A stretch of DNA of 64,000 nucleotides. Origin: Buxus sempervirens. Its lineage: Eukaryota; Streptophyta; Magnoliopsida; Buxales; Buxaceae. The notes under the pieces are model-generated. The model was not told the origin of the DNA and searched no databases. It was given only the letters and a program-made list of their open reading frames with translations. The stretch spans positions 19,448,205 to 19,512,204 of the forward strand of contig OX387184.1 in the NCBI GenBank assembly GCA_947561395.2. The letters run 5' to 3'. This document shows positions 48,058 through 58,700 of this stretch, piece after piece. Position numbers and translations under genes: made by a program. Positions within the stretch are counted from its first letter, which is position 1. The number at the start of each line of letters is the position of its first letter.

Positions 48058-49514
48058 CGACCGATTTCCTCTACGGCGAGTTCCCTACGGCTTTTTTTTA
48101 CGGCCCGAATGATAAAGGGACGCGTGGATTATGAAGGTCTCGTGACATTCACGAGACCTTCATTCGTTTTTTTCCACGGGCCGACAAAGACCAACCGGTC
48201 TTCCAACCCAAAACAAATCGACCGGTTGGTCCCAAACCAAAATCATGAGACCAAATCAAAAATGCTTGGGGTTTCTTTGTTTTTTGAGTTTTTACCTTAC
48301 GCCCAAGCGCGCCAAAATCACATAGAAAGCATCACTCTCGGGGTGGTGATGGTCGCAACAAGGAGAAAATACCAAGAAGGAATCGCAGGGTTTTTTAAGC
48401 TCGATTTATATTTTTTTACAAATTACGGCTTGACGCTCGAGCGGCTCCAAGTCGCACGCAGAGCGTCACTCCTCTCGGGGTTTTCTGAGTTTTTTTAATT
48501 TAGTCTTGACGCTCGAGCGGTCCGAAATCTCCCCGAAAGTGCCATACTTGGACTTTTCTGGGTTTGCGCATGGCACGTTTGACGCTCGAGCGGCGCAAAA
48601 ACGTGAAGAAATTTTTAAAAACCTCGGCCAATTGGGACCCTCCCCGCTCGAGCGGCCGCGAAATCGCGCCTTAAAGCACCATACTTAGCGAATTTTTTAA
48701 CCTCATACACTACCTAGACCCTGCCATGGATGGACTTGTAACTAGGCATGGTTTGACTTATACCTAGGCATGGTTGGACTTGTAACTAGGCATGGTTTGA
48801 CTTGTAACTAGGCATGCATGGTTTGACTTGTACCTAGGCATGGTTTGACTTGTAACGAGGCATGGTTTGACTTGTACTTAGGCATGGTTTGACTTGTAAC
48901 TAAGCATGGTTTGACTTGTACCTAGGCATGGTTGGACTTGTAACTAGGCATGGTTTGACTTGTAACTAGGCATGGTTTGACTTGTAACTAGGCATGGTTT
49001 GACTTGTACCTAGGCATGGTTGGACTTGTAACTAGGCATGGTTGGACTTGTAACGAGGCATGGTTTGACTTGTACCTAGGCATGGTTTGACTTGAACTAA
49101 GCATGGTTTGACTTGTAACTACGCATGGTTTGACTTGTAACGAGGCATGGTGGGACTTGTAACCAGGCATGGTGGGACTTGTAATCTGGCATAGTGGGAC
49201 TTGTAACTTGGCATGGTGGGACTTGTAACGAGGCATAATAAGACTTGTAACGGGGCATGGTATGACTTGTAACCGGGGTATGGTGGGACTTGTGATCTTG
49301 CATGGTGGGACTTATGACGGGGCATGGTATTACTTGTAACCGGGCATGGTGGGACTTGTAATCTGGCATGGTGGGACTTGTAACTAATATTTAATTTTAA
49401 CCTATATAAATTTTCTTGTGACTTAATTTTAGTAATTTTTCTTTTGCTTCGTAATGATAATGTTGATTTCTGTGCAATTTGCGCCTGCTCGAGCGTCAAG
49501 CCATGATTTAACAA
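48058..49514 (+). repeat. Left inverted arm of the Pack-MULE
   Basis: About 1457 bp. Order: terminal block with an inverted repeat GGTCTCGTGA-CATTCACGAGACC (48.14-48.17 kb); sub-terminal block with four copies of GCTCGAGCGG at about 70-80-bp spacing (48.43-48.66 kb); tandem array (48.73-49.38 kb); AT-rich inner end. It pairs with 50638-52189 with few differences outside the array. Confidence 0.88.
48729..49384 (+). repeat. 22-bp tandem array, left arm
   Basis: About 29 copies of a 22-bp unit, TAGGCATGGTTTGACTTGTA plus AC. Copies near the centre are more varied (GGGACTTGTAACCGGGCATGG type). The reverse frames give repeated Tyr-Lys-Ser-His peptides, a by-product and not a gene. Confidence 0.9.
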
Positions 49515-49525
49515 GACGCGTGGGC

Positions 49526-49625
49526 CGACCGATTTCCTCTACGGCGAGGTCCCCTACGGCCATTTTACAGCGTCAATTAAAGCAAGACGCGTGTAAACTT
49601 TATTCTCGTGACTTCACGTGATATA
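49526..49625 (+). repeat. Second, internal MULE terminus
   Basis: Begins CGACCGATTTCCTCTACGGC and continues in parallel with the outer terminus for about 100 bp (GAGGTCCCCTACGGCC, GACGCGTG, TCTCGTGAC), with clear divergence. Either a related element's end was trapped inside, or the present element formed by nesting. Confidence 0.7.
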
Positions 49626-49710
49626 CTTACTCATTTGTAGGGGCTGGCCCAGAAAACCAGCCGGCTTGGTTTGCCCAATCCGGCTAATATTCAGCCCCTA
49701 TAAAGTTTTT

Positions 49711-49753
49711 AACGCAGAAAAGGGTTGGCACGATGACAACCCTTCTCTGCGTT
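49711..49753. repeat. Short perfect-type hairpin
   Basis: AACGCAGAAAAGGGTTG, 9-nt loop, then CAACCCTTCTCTGCGTT: 17-bp arms with one mismatch. A second inverted repeat, AGGGGCTG...CAGCCCCT, encloses 49639-49699. Both lie just upstream of the captured C2 fragment. Confidence 0.75.
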
Positions 49754-49800
49754 ACCTCTCCTCTCTTTCTTTTCTTCCTGGTTTTTCTTGTATAGAGAGG

Positions 49801-49956
49801 ATGAATAACCCCACAAGAGAGAAGCTTGTCCTTGAAGTCGTTGCAGCACACAACTTGATGCCAAAGGACGGGGAGGGGTCGTCTTCCCCGTTTGTGGAAG
49901 TGGAGTTCGAGAACCAGCGACTAAGAACCCAAGTGAAATACAAGGATTTGAACCCC
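49801..49956 (+). pseudogene. Captured fragment: first C2 domain of an MCTP/QUIRKY-type protein
   Basis: About 52 codons from an ATG: MNNPTREKLVLEVVAAHNLM then PKDGEGSSSPFVEVEFENQR and LRTQVKYKDLNP. This is the start of the N-terminal Ca2+/lipid-binding C2 domain of plant multiple-C2-domain transmembrane proteins (plasmodesmal/ER tethers, QUIRKY relatives). The likeness stops after DLNP, where the family continues with IWNE. It is a captured 5' piece, in frame and without stops; the open frame runs on to 50019 in unrelated sequence. The parent gene is not in the window. Confidence 0.8.
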
Positions 49957-50265
49957 AAAATCGGCCTTCTTGTACCGAGTACTGTTTTGCCTTTCCTGCA
50001 CCGTCACAGTAGGGGATGAAGTAGACGAGTAGTAAGTCATCAGACGCACACATAAAGGTCAAGTTTTGGAAGTGTTGTACCTTACCCTGATGTCACAAAC
50101 CATTACCAAAACAAACTTAAGAACAGTAGTGAGAGAGAGATACAGAAAGACTGAGGCCTTAACTAGCTATCTTGTTGAACAGCTAGCTTGTAGTTAACTA
50201 ATTTCTACCAAATTAAGTGAAGAAGAAAGTGATCATGGAAGATGTTATATATATATATATCCTAC

Positions 50266-50407
50266 CTGAATTCTAGTGTACGTGATTTTGCATATCTTCT
50301 TGGAATGGAGGACGTCCCACTTATGATCATGATAGCAGATGTTGAACTTCCATGCAGCTCCTGGCTTTGTGAAGTTAACAAACGCGTATCCCTTGTTGCA
50401 GCCACTC
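50266..50407 (-). pseudogene. Captured exon of a MEI2-like RRM gene
   Basis: A 142-nt minus-strand exon with both splice sites kept (acceptor TGCTTGCAG at the right edge, donor ATTCAG|GTAGG at the left). It encodes SGCNKGYAFVNFTKPGAAWK then FNICYHDHKWDVLHSKKICK and ITYTRIQ. KGYAFVNF is the RNP1 motif, and the KKIC-ITY-RIQ ending is typical of the C-terminal RRM of MEI2-like, TERMINAL EAR1-like and MCT1-type plant proteins. It has intronic flanks on both sides, so it was taken from genomic DNA and not from a spliced message. It is intact over its length but has no gene context. Confidence 0.8.
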
Positions 50408-50637
50408 CTGCAAGCACTCCCCACTTAATTAATTAATGGTCAACAAGATGCACAAGCAATTAAAGCTTTAAGAAAGTGTAATCCTACGTTCCTGATTAAA
50501 GGAATGTATGACAAAAAGAAACGCAAGAGAATGGAGGGGTCGTCTTCCCCGTACTTTTTTGAGTTTTGCTTAAATTTGCTTTGACGTTCAAGCGGGCGCA
50601 AATCGCCGCAAAATCGGCCTTCTCGGGTTTTCTAAGT

Positions 50638-52189
50638 TTGTTAAATCATGGCTTGATGCTCGAGCAGGCGCAAATTGCACAGAAATCAACATTATCATTA
50701 CGAAGCAAAAGAAAAATTACTAAAATTAAGTCACAAGAAAATTTATATAGGTTAAAATTAAATATTAGTTACAAGTCCCACCATGCCCGGTTACAAGTAA
50801 TACCATGCCCCGTCATAAGTCCCACCATGCAAGATCACAAGTCCCACTATACCCGGTTACAAGTCATACCATGCCCCATTACAAGTCTTATTATGCCTCG
50901 TTACAAGTCACACCATGCCAAGTTACAAGTCCCACTATGCCAGATTACAAGTCCCACCATGCCTGGTTACAAGTCCCACCATGCCTCGTTACAAGTCAAA
51001 CCATGCGTAGTTACAAGTCAAACCATGCCTACGTACAAGTCAAACCATGTTTAGTTACAAGTCAAACCATGCCTAGGTACAAGTCAAACCATGCCTAGTT
51101 ACAAGTCAAACCATGCCTAGGTACAAGTCAAACCATGCCTCGTTACAAGTCCAACCATGCCTAGTTACAAGTCCAACCATGCCTAGGTACAAGTCAAACC
51201 ATGCTTAGTTACAAGTCAAACCATGCCTAGGTACAAGTCAAACCATGCCTCGTTACAAGTCCAACCATGCCTAGTTACAAGTCCAACCATGCCTAGTTAC
51301 AAGTCAAACCATGCCTAGTTACAAGTCCAACCATGCCTAGGTACAAGTCAAACCATGCTTAGTTACAAGTCAAACCATGCCTAAGTACAAGTCAAACCAT
51401 GCCTCGTTACAAGTCAAACCATGCCTAGGTACAAGTCAAACCATGCATGCCTAGTTACAAGTCAAACCATGCCTAGTTACAAGTCCAACCATGCCTAGGT
51501 ATAAGTCAAACCATGCCTAGTTACAAGTCCATCCATGGCAGGGACAATGTATGAGGTTAAAAAATTCGCTAAGTATGGTGCTTTAGGTGCGATTTCGCGC
51601 CGCTCGAGCGGGAGGGTCCCAATTGGCCGAGGTTTTTAAAAATTTCTTCACGTTTTGCGCCGCTCGAGCGTCAAACGTGCCATGCGCAAACCCAGAAAAG
51701 TCCAAGTATGGCACTTTCGGGGAGATTTCGGGCCGCTCGAGCGTCAAGACTAAATTAAAAAAACTCAGAAAACCCGAGAGTGACGCTCTGCGTGCGACTT
51801 GGAGCCGCTCGAGCGTCAAGCCGTAATTTGTAAAAAAATATAAATCGAGCTTAAAAACCCTGCGATTCCTTCTTGGTATTTTCTCCTTGTTGCGACCATC
51901 ACCACCCCGAGAGTGATGCTTTCTATGTGATTTTGGCGCGCTTGGGCGTAAGGTAAAAACTCAAAAAACAAAGAAAACCCAAGCATTTTTGATTTGGTCT
52001 CATGATTTTGGTTTGGGACCAACCGATCGATTTGTTTTGGGTTGGAAGACCGGTTGGTCTTTGTCGGCCCGTGGAAAAAAACGAATGAAGGTCTCGTGAA
52101 TGTCACGAGACCTTCATAATCCACGCGTCCCTTTATCATTCGGGCCGTAAAAAAAGCCGTAGGGAACTCGCCGTAGAGGAAATCGGTCG
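50638..52189 (-). repeat. Right inverted arm of the Pack-MULE
   Basis: About 1552 bp, reverse complement of the left arm. It is roughly 100 bp longer because its tandem array has more units. Confidence 0.88.
50763..51535 (-). repeat. 22-bp tandem array, right arm
   Basis: About 34 copies of the same 22-bp unit in reverse orientation (GTTACAAGTCAAACCATGCCTA on the plus strand, written as unit GTTACAAGTCAAACCATGCC plus TA). The copy number differs from the left arm, so the arrays have changed since the arms were last equalised. Confidence 0.9.
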
Positions 52190-52199
52190 AATAGCTATG

Positions 52200-52721
52200 G
52201 GAGAGTTCACGCTCCGTGGAATGGAAGACTTCAGATGCTATGGCTTCACTAGTTTTATGTCCAAAGTTGTCCTCCCTCTCCGTCAACTATTTAAGTTGAC
52301 CGCAAGTCAATTTATTAATTTTAAATGACAAATAACACGTGGGTATTTTAGTAAAAACAATTAAATGTTATTAAAAAGTTTACAAACCTAACGGGCGTGG
52401 GTTGAGACGGGGGAAAGTGTTATTTTCAAAATGTGAAGGGGTATGTGTAATTAGAGCATACCTCAAGGGAGGTTTATGTAATTTACTCAAAAAAAAAATA
52501 AAAAAAATTGCCAAAGAGCCATCCTTAATGATCATCCGTAACGGTTCCTGGCCTGAACTAGGGTTTGTTTCGACTTGGTTTAGACCGTTGAAAGTCGAAA
52601 ATGTCATCTTAAAACCCTTGAAGAAGGGTTAATTCTGTTCTCTTCTTCCCTTCTGCGGTCTTCGTGTTCTCTTTTCCTCTGCTACAACCAAGGAATTAGC
52701 GACCGGTAGAGGTAGATTCTC
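52200..52721 (+). promoter_or_regulatory. Promoter and leader of the helicase gene
   Basis: About 520 bp between the Pack-MULE and the helicase ATG. A telo-box (TAGGGTTT, 52559-52566) and an inverted pair AACCCTT-gaag-AAGGGTT (52613-52630) lie 90-165 bp upstream of the ATG. Between them and the ATG is a pyrimidine-rich leader (52635-52682). Telo-boxes are common in plant genes for ribosome assembly and translation, which fits the product. The Pack-MULE insertion lies directly upstream. Confidence 0.55.
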
Positions 52722-55700
52722 ATGGCCGGGAAGGGGCCTCTTTTTGTGAGCTCAAAGGCTGAACTGAAACGAAGGGAGAAACAGAAGAAGAAAGCTAAGT
52801 CTGGAGGATTCGAATCTCTGGGTTTGAGCCCTAATGTATTCAGAGCCATCAAACGCAAGGGTTACAAAGTCCCTACGCCTATACAGAGAAAGACAATGCC
52901 GCTCATACTATCAGGTGCGGACGTCGTGGCAATGGCAAGGACTGGGTCTGGGAAGACCGCGGCTTTCCTCGTTCCGATGCTCGAGCGGTTGAAGCAACAC
53001 GTCCCACAGAGCGGTGTTAGGGCTGTTATTCTTTCTCCCACCAGAGACCTTGCGCTTCAGACGTTGAAATTCACGAAAGAGCTTGGTCGCTTTACCGGTT
53101 AGTTTGGAAAAATTTGTTCGTTCTCTGCTTGTTTATTCTGATTAAAATGATAATGTATTTTCTTGATAATGAATGTCTAACGGAGACCTGAATTTATAAC
53201 ATATTGCCTTTAATTCCATTTAGGAAAATTTTTGAATGATTTCCAAATCCAATTCATTTCATTCAATACTCCCTGAATTTTGTGAGAAAACTGCTGATGC
53301 GCAATTTGGGGGAAATTGGGCTTGCTGTTCATTGTTTTTAATAGGAAGTTCCTCGAGGGTTTAATGCCAGTCACTTCCTCAGTATCCGTTGCAGGTTTAT
53401 TTTTGTTGAATTCATTTACCTATAGATGCCCAAAAGGAAAAAAAAATATGATGTTAATTATGTATTGGTTGAGGTGAAAATCATTAGTCTTTACCTTCTT
53501 CCGTTTTCAGATCTTCGTACTAGTTTGTTGGTTGGTGGTGATAGTATGCAAAGCCAGTTTGAAGAATTAGCACAGAATCCTGATATCATAATTGCAACAC
53601 CTGGTAGGCTCATGCATCATTTGTCTGAGGTTGATGACATGTCATTACGTACCGTGGAATATGTGGTCTTTGACGAAGCTGATTCTCTTTTTGGCATGGG
53701 TTTTGCGGAGCAGTTGCATAAAATTCTTGCACAGCTGAGTGAGAATCGCCAGACCTTGCTATTTAGTGCAACACTACCTAGTGTCCTTGCGGAGTTTGCT
53801 AAGGCTGGACTGCAAGATCCTCATCTTGTGCGGCTTGATTTGGAGACTAAGATTAGCTCGGACCTAAAGCTCATCTTTTTCACCCTAAGGCAGGAAGAGA
53901 AGCATGCGGCATTGTTGTATTTGATCAGGGAGCAAATCAGTTCTGATCAGCAGACACTGATATTTGTTTCCACGAAACATCATGTGGAGTTCCTCAATAT
54001 TTTGTTCAGAGAAGAGGGTATTTTACCTTCTATATGCTATGGTGATATGGATCAAGATGCTCGCAAGATCAATATATCAAAGTTTAGGGCAAGGAAGACA
54101 ATGTTATTGATTGTGACTGATGTTGCTGCTAGAGGCATTGATATCCCATTGCTTGATAATGTCATCAATTGGGACTTCCCTCCAAAGCCTAAAATTTTTG
54201 TCCATAGAGTGGGGCGAGCAGCTCGGGCTGGTCGGACCGGTACAGCTTTTTCATTTGTTACGTCAGAGGATATCCCTTACCTTTTAGATCTTCATCTTTT
54301 TCTCTCAAAGCCAATTAGACCAGCTCCCACAGAGGAGGAGGTTTTGCAAGACATGGAAGGAGTACTATCCAAAATTGACCATGCTGTTGCAAATGGAGAG
54401 ACGGTTTATGGGCGCTTCCCCCAGACTATTATAGATCTCACTTCAGACAGAGTTCGGGAAATCATCGATTCTTGTACAGAATTGATTTCTTTACAAAAGA
54501 CCTGTACAAATGCATTTAGATTGTATTCAAAGACTAAGCCCTCACCTTCAAGGGAGTCCATTAGAAGAGCAAAGGTATTATCCTGTGAAGGGCTGCATCC
54601 AATTTTTAAGAATGTACTTGGAGGCAATGAGTTATCAGCACTAGCCTTTTCTGAACGCTTGAAAACTTTCAGGCGAGTCCTTTGTAATTTCATTTTTTGT
54701 AGATTTGTTCTTTGGTTTTTGGGTGTCTTTATTCATGCATGTCTTAAAGAACGTATTTTCCTGTGCACAATCTTTGGTTAATGTAATCTATAATTTTTAA
54801 TTATTCAATGGATTATATGTATAGGCCAAAGCAAACCATTTTGGAAGCAGAAGGTGAAGCTGCTAAATCAAAAAATCTGCGAGTAATTTCCTAACTTGTA
54901 TTTTTTGTTTGTAAACTGTTTTTTTTTTTCTCAAGTTTATTATTTATTTGATGATTAGCAATCTTTTGTATTGAACATTTATGTTCTTATTCATAATATG
55001 TGTGCTTGTTGTTTTCAAGAGGGCCGTGACTTACCTATCTATAATCTTTTCATGTAAATGTTTTTAATTTATTTTATTAGATTTTTGATGCTTGGTAAAA
55101 TTAATCTCTATTACTTGTATTGAATATTGGTTCTAATATTTACATTCTATGTGCTTGTTGTTTTTAAGAAGGCCATGACCTAAATATCTAATGCTATTAT
55201 TTTAATCTATTTTAATTCTTTGGTGGGCATTATTTAATAGAGGTGTTTGGATTGGTGGTGGGTGTATTATTTTTGAGTAGATGACCTATTGGGTTGTGGC
55301 CAATGATATTACCTCCACAGGAGACAGATTATGGGCTCCAATAATGTGGCAGATTCTCTATTGAGATAAGGTACTTTTTATGCTGTATAGTTTCTTTTTG
55401 GTTCTTCCACAATTCTTGGGCATATAGGTCTCTATTTATTTATTTATTTCTTGGTTTTTTGTGTGTGTGGTTTTTTAAACCGCGGGGGAGTGGGTGGGTG
55501 GGGGTGTTGGGACTGGGAGGTGTCTGGGAACCTGTGGGCTTTTTGTATTTGGTTGGTTGTGTTTTTGGCACAGCTAGGGTGATGTATGCTGTTGTCGTAC
55601 AGAAGACACTTGATGTCTGATGTTGATGCTATTTTACTGGTAAAAAAGGGAACTTGTTATTGTCTGTTCCTGAACAGAAAGAGCATCTGTTTGTCACTGT

Positions 55701-58700
55701 TATTGATGCTGAGATCCTAAGCAGCTTTAAGGGTGAATATCTTGATTTTGCTTTCAGAGGCAAAGAAGTCTATTTTGTCTCTTTGGATTATCCTATGATT
55801 CTTTTGAATTTCATGTTATCCACTCAAGTAACACATAATATAGTTCCATGTCTTTCATTGAGAACAAATTGCATTACATTGAGAAAAAACTGGAGCGTTT
55901 GACTACCTGAGGCTTCTAAAAGCATTGATTTTTGGGCAGTAGCAAATTTGGTGGGAGTTTGTGAGGAGTCTATATCGTCTGGTATCCTGACTCCCCTTAA
56001 TAGATGATATATGTTTTTTTTTTGATCGATTTATAGATTGTATATGTTGAAAATCAGTTATTCAGTTGATTGCAGGATAATTATGAGCAGTTTGTATAGA
56101 TATGTTAAACAAATCCAATCTAGTTATGGCATACTTGTTTTGTTAAGTGGGACCAATCAGATGCTGGGTTGTAATCTTCTGTGCTAATGTTCCATTTGTC
56201 TAAATCAGTTGCTTAAAGAGTGCTTTGATGCAGTAATTTCTATATATTTATGTATAAAGAATTTATACTTAGTTGAAAATGCTCTTCATTGAGAACAACA
56301 TTTCTGACCAATAATCGAAGAAATACAAAATAGTATATAATTCCAAGATCCAAGTAATGATAAGATCCCATTACCTTGAAGGTTGTCTTTGTTGCCACTT
56401 GCCAGTGGCGGAACCACCTTAGAGCTAGAGGGGGTAATTGCCCCCCCTAAAATTTTATTTTTTAATTTAAAATATATTTTTTCCTATATGTTTTAATTGA
56501 AATTTATGGTTTGCCCCCCTAACTCATTAAAATTTCTATATTTCATGAGAAGTGTTAATTGAAAATTTTTTTTGCCCCCTCAGATTTGGAGTCCTGGTTC
56601 CGCCACTGTTTGTTGCTACAGTATATTCTTAAAATAGATGGCATTCAGTTAAGAACTCATTTATATCATTGCAAATCTTCAGCAACTATCAATGAAAGTT
56701 CTTGAAAAATCCTTTCATTACTCTTTTTTCAAATGTCTCAACGAAGGGCATAATACCTAATGCTCTTTTCCTCCAAAAGACTCACTGGCCAATGCATTGG
56801 AACTTCGTTAGACTCTTTGGAAAAGCTGATTAGACCGAAAATAGAAAAAATAAATGCCATGATTCCCTCATTGATTTATCATGATGAGGAGGTGCCATGA
56901 AACTCTTTGGATATATATGCTGTTAGAAAAAGATTTTTAAAATCCTATGAACTATAACATTTTCTTTTCAAAGCCAACAATATTATTTTTCTCATGCAAA
57001 TAATGTAAAATTAGAATTATGTATTATAATAACAACAAAATTGAGCTTTAACTGAGCTAATATTGCCCAAGCTTAGCTCAGGCTCATTAAGAAAATAAGA
57101 TTTTTTTCAAGCTTGGGGTCAGCTCGTGAGCCTAATTTATTGAGCTTAAGCTTGGATTATTGACGGTCTCAATACTGAGATTCTCTTTTTAAGGTTTGTT
57201 AAAATCTTTTTTTTAATTAAAGAGTAGCTTCCTTGAGTGAAAATGTCCATCACCTAAAGTCCCTTAACAAAAATAGCAAAATGTCTTATTCCACCTAGTT
57301 GAGATCAGCTACATGAATTCTGTTTATCCATCTCAATTCATTGAAAACTATATGTCTATACCTGAAGTCATACTACAAGCATCTAAATCCTTTTCCTGAC
57401 CGACTCTATCCGGGATCTTGACCTTATAAATCTTAATTGTTTATTAATTTTGATTCTTGACGCTGAATGGAAATTAAAGTTGCAGTATGGGACAGAAAGG
57501 CTTAACCTTTTTTCCTTGGGTTCAGCGAGCTTTTGTATATAATTTTCGTACAATTCCAATCTGAGATGAGCTTTCCTTCAGAACAGTTTTATATTTCTCA
57601 TCAAATGGAGCCACAGTAATACCACATTCCTTTGTTTTAAAATTTGGTAATTATACCAAAAAGTCAAGTTTGTATTTGACAGACTCCCTTCTATGGAAAA
57701 TTGTGGAGTAAAAGATGGTTGCTGGATTTCTTTGCATTTTACATATAATCTACATCTTCTGGTGGAAGATTTCTTAGTATCAAGGTGATTCGCGTTGATA
57801 ATTTTATCTAAAGATACTTCCATTTGCAGAAAGAAGCTTCAGAGAAACTACGTTAAACCAAACATCAGAATCAAGTCTTTCCATAAGGAAATCCTACGTG
57901 ACAGAATTATGAGAACTTTGACGTGGTTCTAAAATTTTAATTCTATTTCCTTTCCCATGCTAATGCAAATATACTTGTCTTTGATTGAAAGATTGGACAA
58001 GGTTTCTGAAAGAATTAAGAATAAAACATTTAATTCCACAACACTCAGAAATACTGTCTCTTATTTATTTAATTCACCCAATTTTTTTAAGCATAAAAAC
58101 TTGTCCAAATTTGAGATTCTCATTTTCTCCTGTTGTCTTGAAGTCCCTGAGATATTAAACACGATTTCATGCATACATTGCCAATGGCCTTTTTTTGGGT
58201 GCTTCTTGAGCCTATGTACAATAGGAAGCAGTTTTTAATCAATAAGAAGAGAACTTTATTGAGTTGAGGGGTTTAGAATTGAGAGAGGAGCATTCCATGT
58301 AATTACTAACCAAAGAACTGAGTACATGAAATTAATCCCTTACAATTACATCTTTGCATGTGATATGAAAATCCACTGGACTAGTGATAATTTTTAAACT
58401 CCTTAAGACTTGAAGATCATTCTATTCAAAGTTGAATATGTAAGATCTCTGGAAGAATGGTGGTTGTAAAAAAAACGTGGCTGTTCACGTACTTCCAAAT
58501 CTCCTAGAGTGATGCAAAGTGACATTAGTGGGACCTTGGTGTTCAAAGATTTTTGTTTTTAGAGGAAACAGCTTCTTTGAACCAGCCATTATTCAATTGA
58601 TCAAAAGATTAGAATTTATCCATAGCTACTAAAATAATTCATATTGAAGCTTCTACTCCTAGAGAAATCAGATTATCTCAGATGATACGTGGCTCATCTG

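Larger units (their letters stand above)
48058..52189. mobile_element. Pack-MULE: Mutator-like element carrying two host gene fragments
   Basis: 4132 bp bounded by long inverted arms (48058-49514 and 50638-52189) that start CGACCGATTTCCTCTACGGC at both ends. A 10-bp target duplication flanks it, AATAGCTACG (48048-48057) and AATAGCTATG (52190-52199), one C/T difference; 9-11 bp is the Mutator hallmark. No transposase (mudrA-like) frame is present, so it is non-autonomous. The centre (49515-50637) holds fragments of two unrelated genes on opposite strands. That content defines a Pack-MULE. The arms are dominated by 22-bp tandem repeats and CTCGAG-centred palindromes. Confidence 0.88.

Noticed and set aside
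48988-49514. Repetitive Tyr-Lys-Ser-His open frames on several strands, here and at 50566-51098
   Set aside because: They are readings of the 22-bp tandem arrays in the Pack-MULE arms; 22 is not a multiple of three, so the frames are chance.
49618-50019. A 133-codon gene starting upstream of the C2 fragment
   Set aside because: Only 49801-49956 resembles a known domain. The upstream part covers the hairpins and the downstream part is unrelated sequence. It is a captured fragment and not a gene.
54673-54781. Extension of helicase exon 2 to the stop at 54781
   Set aside because: The peptide after KTFR is hydrophobic and unlike the family, while the GC donor at 54673 joins exactly to the conserved [13 protein letters not shown] segment.
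55654-55902. 82-codon frame in helicase intron 3
   Set aside because: No domain, AT-rich, inside an intron with consistent flanking exons.
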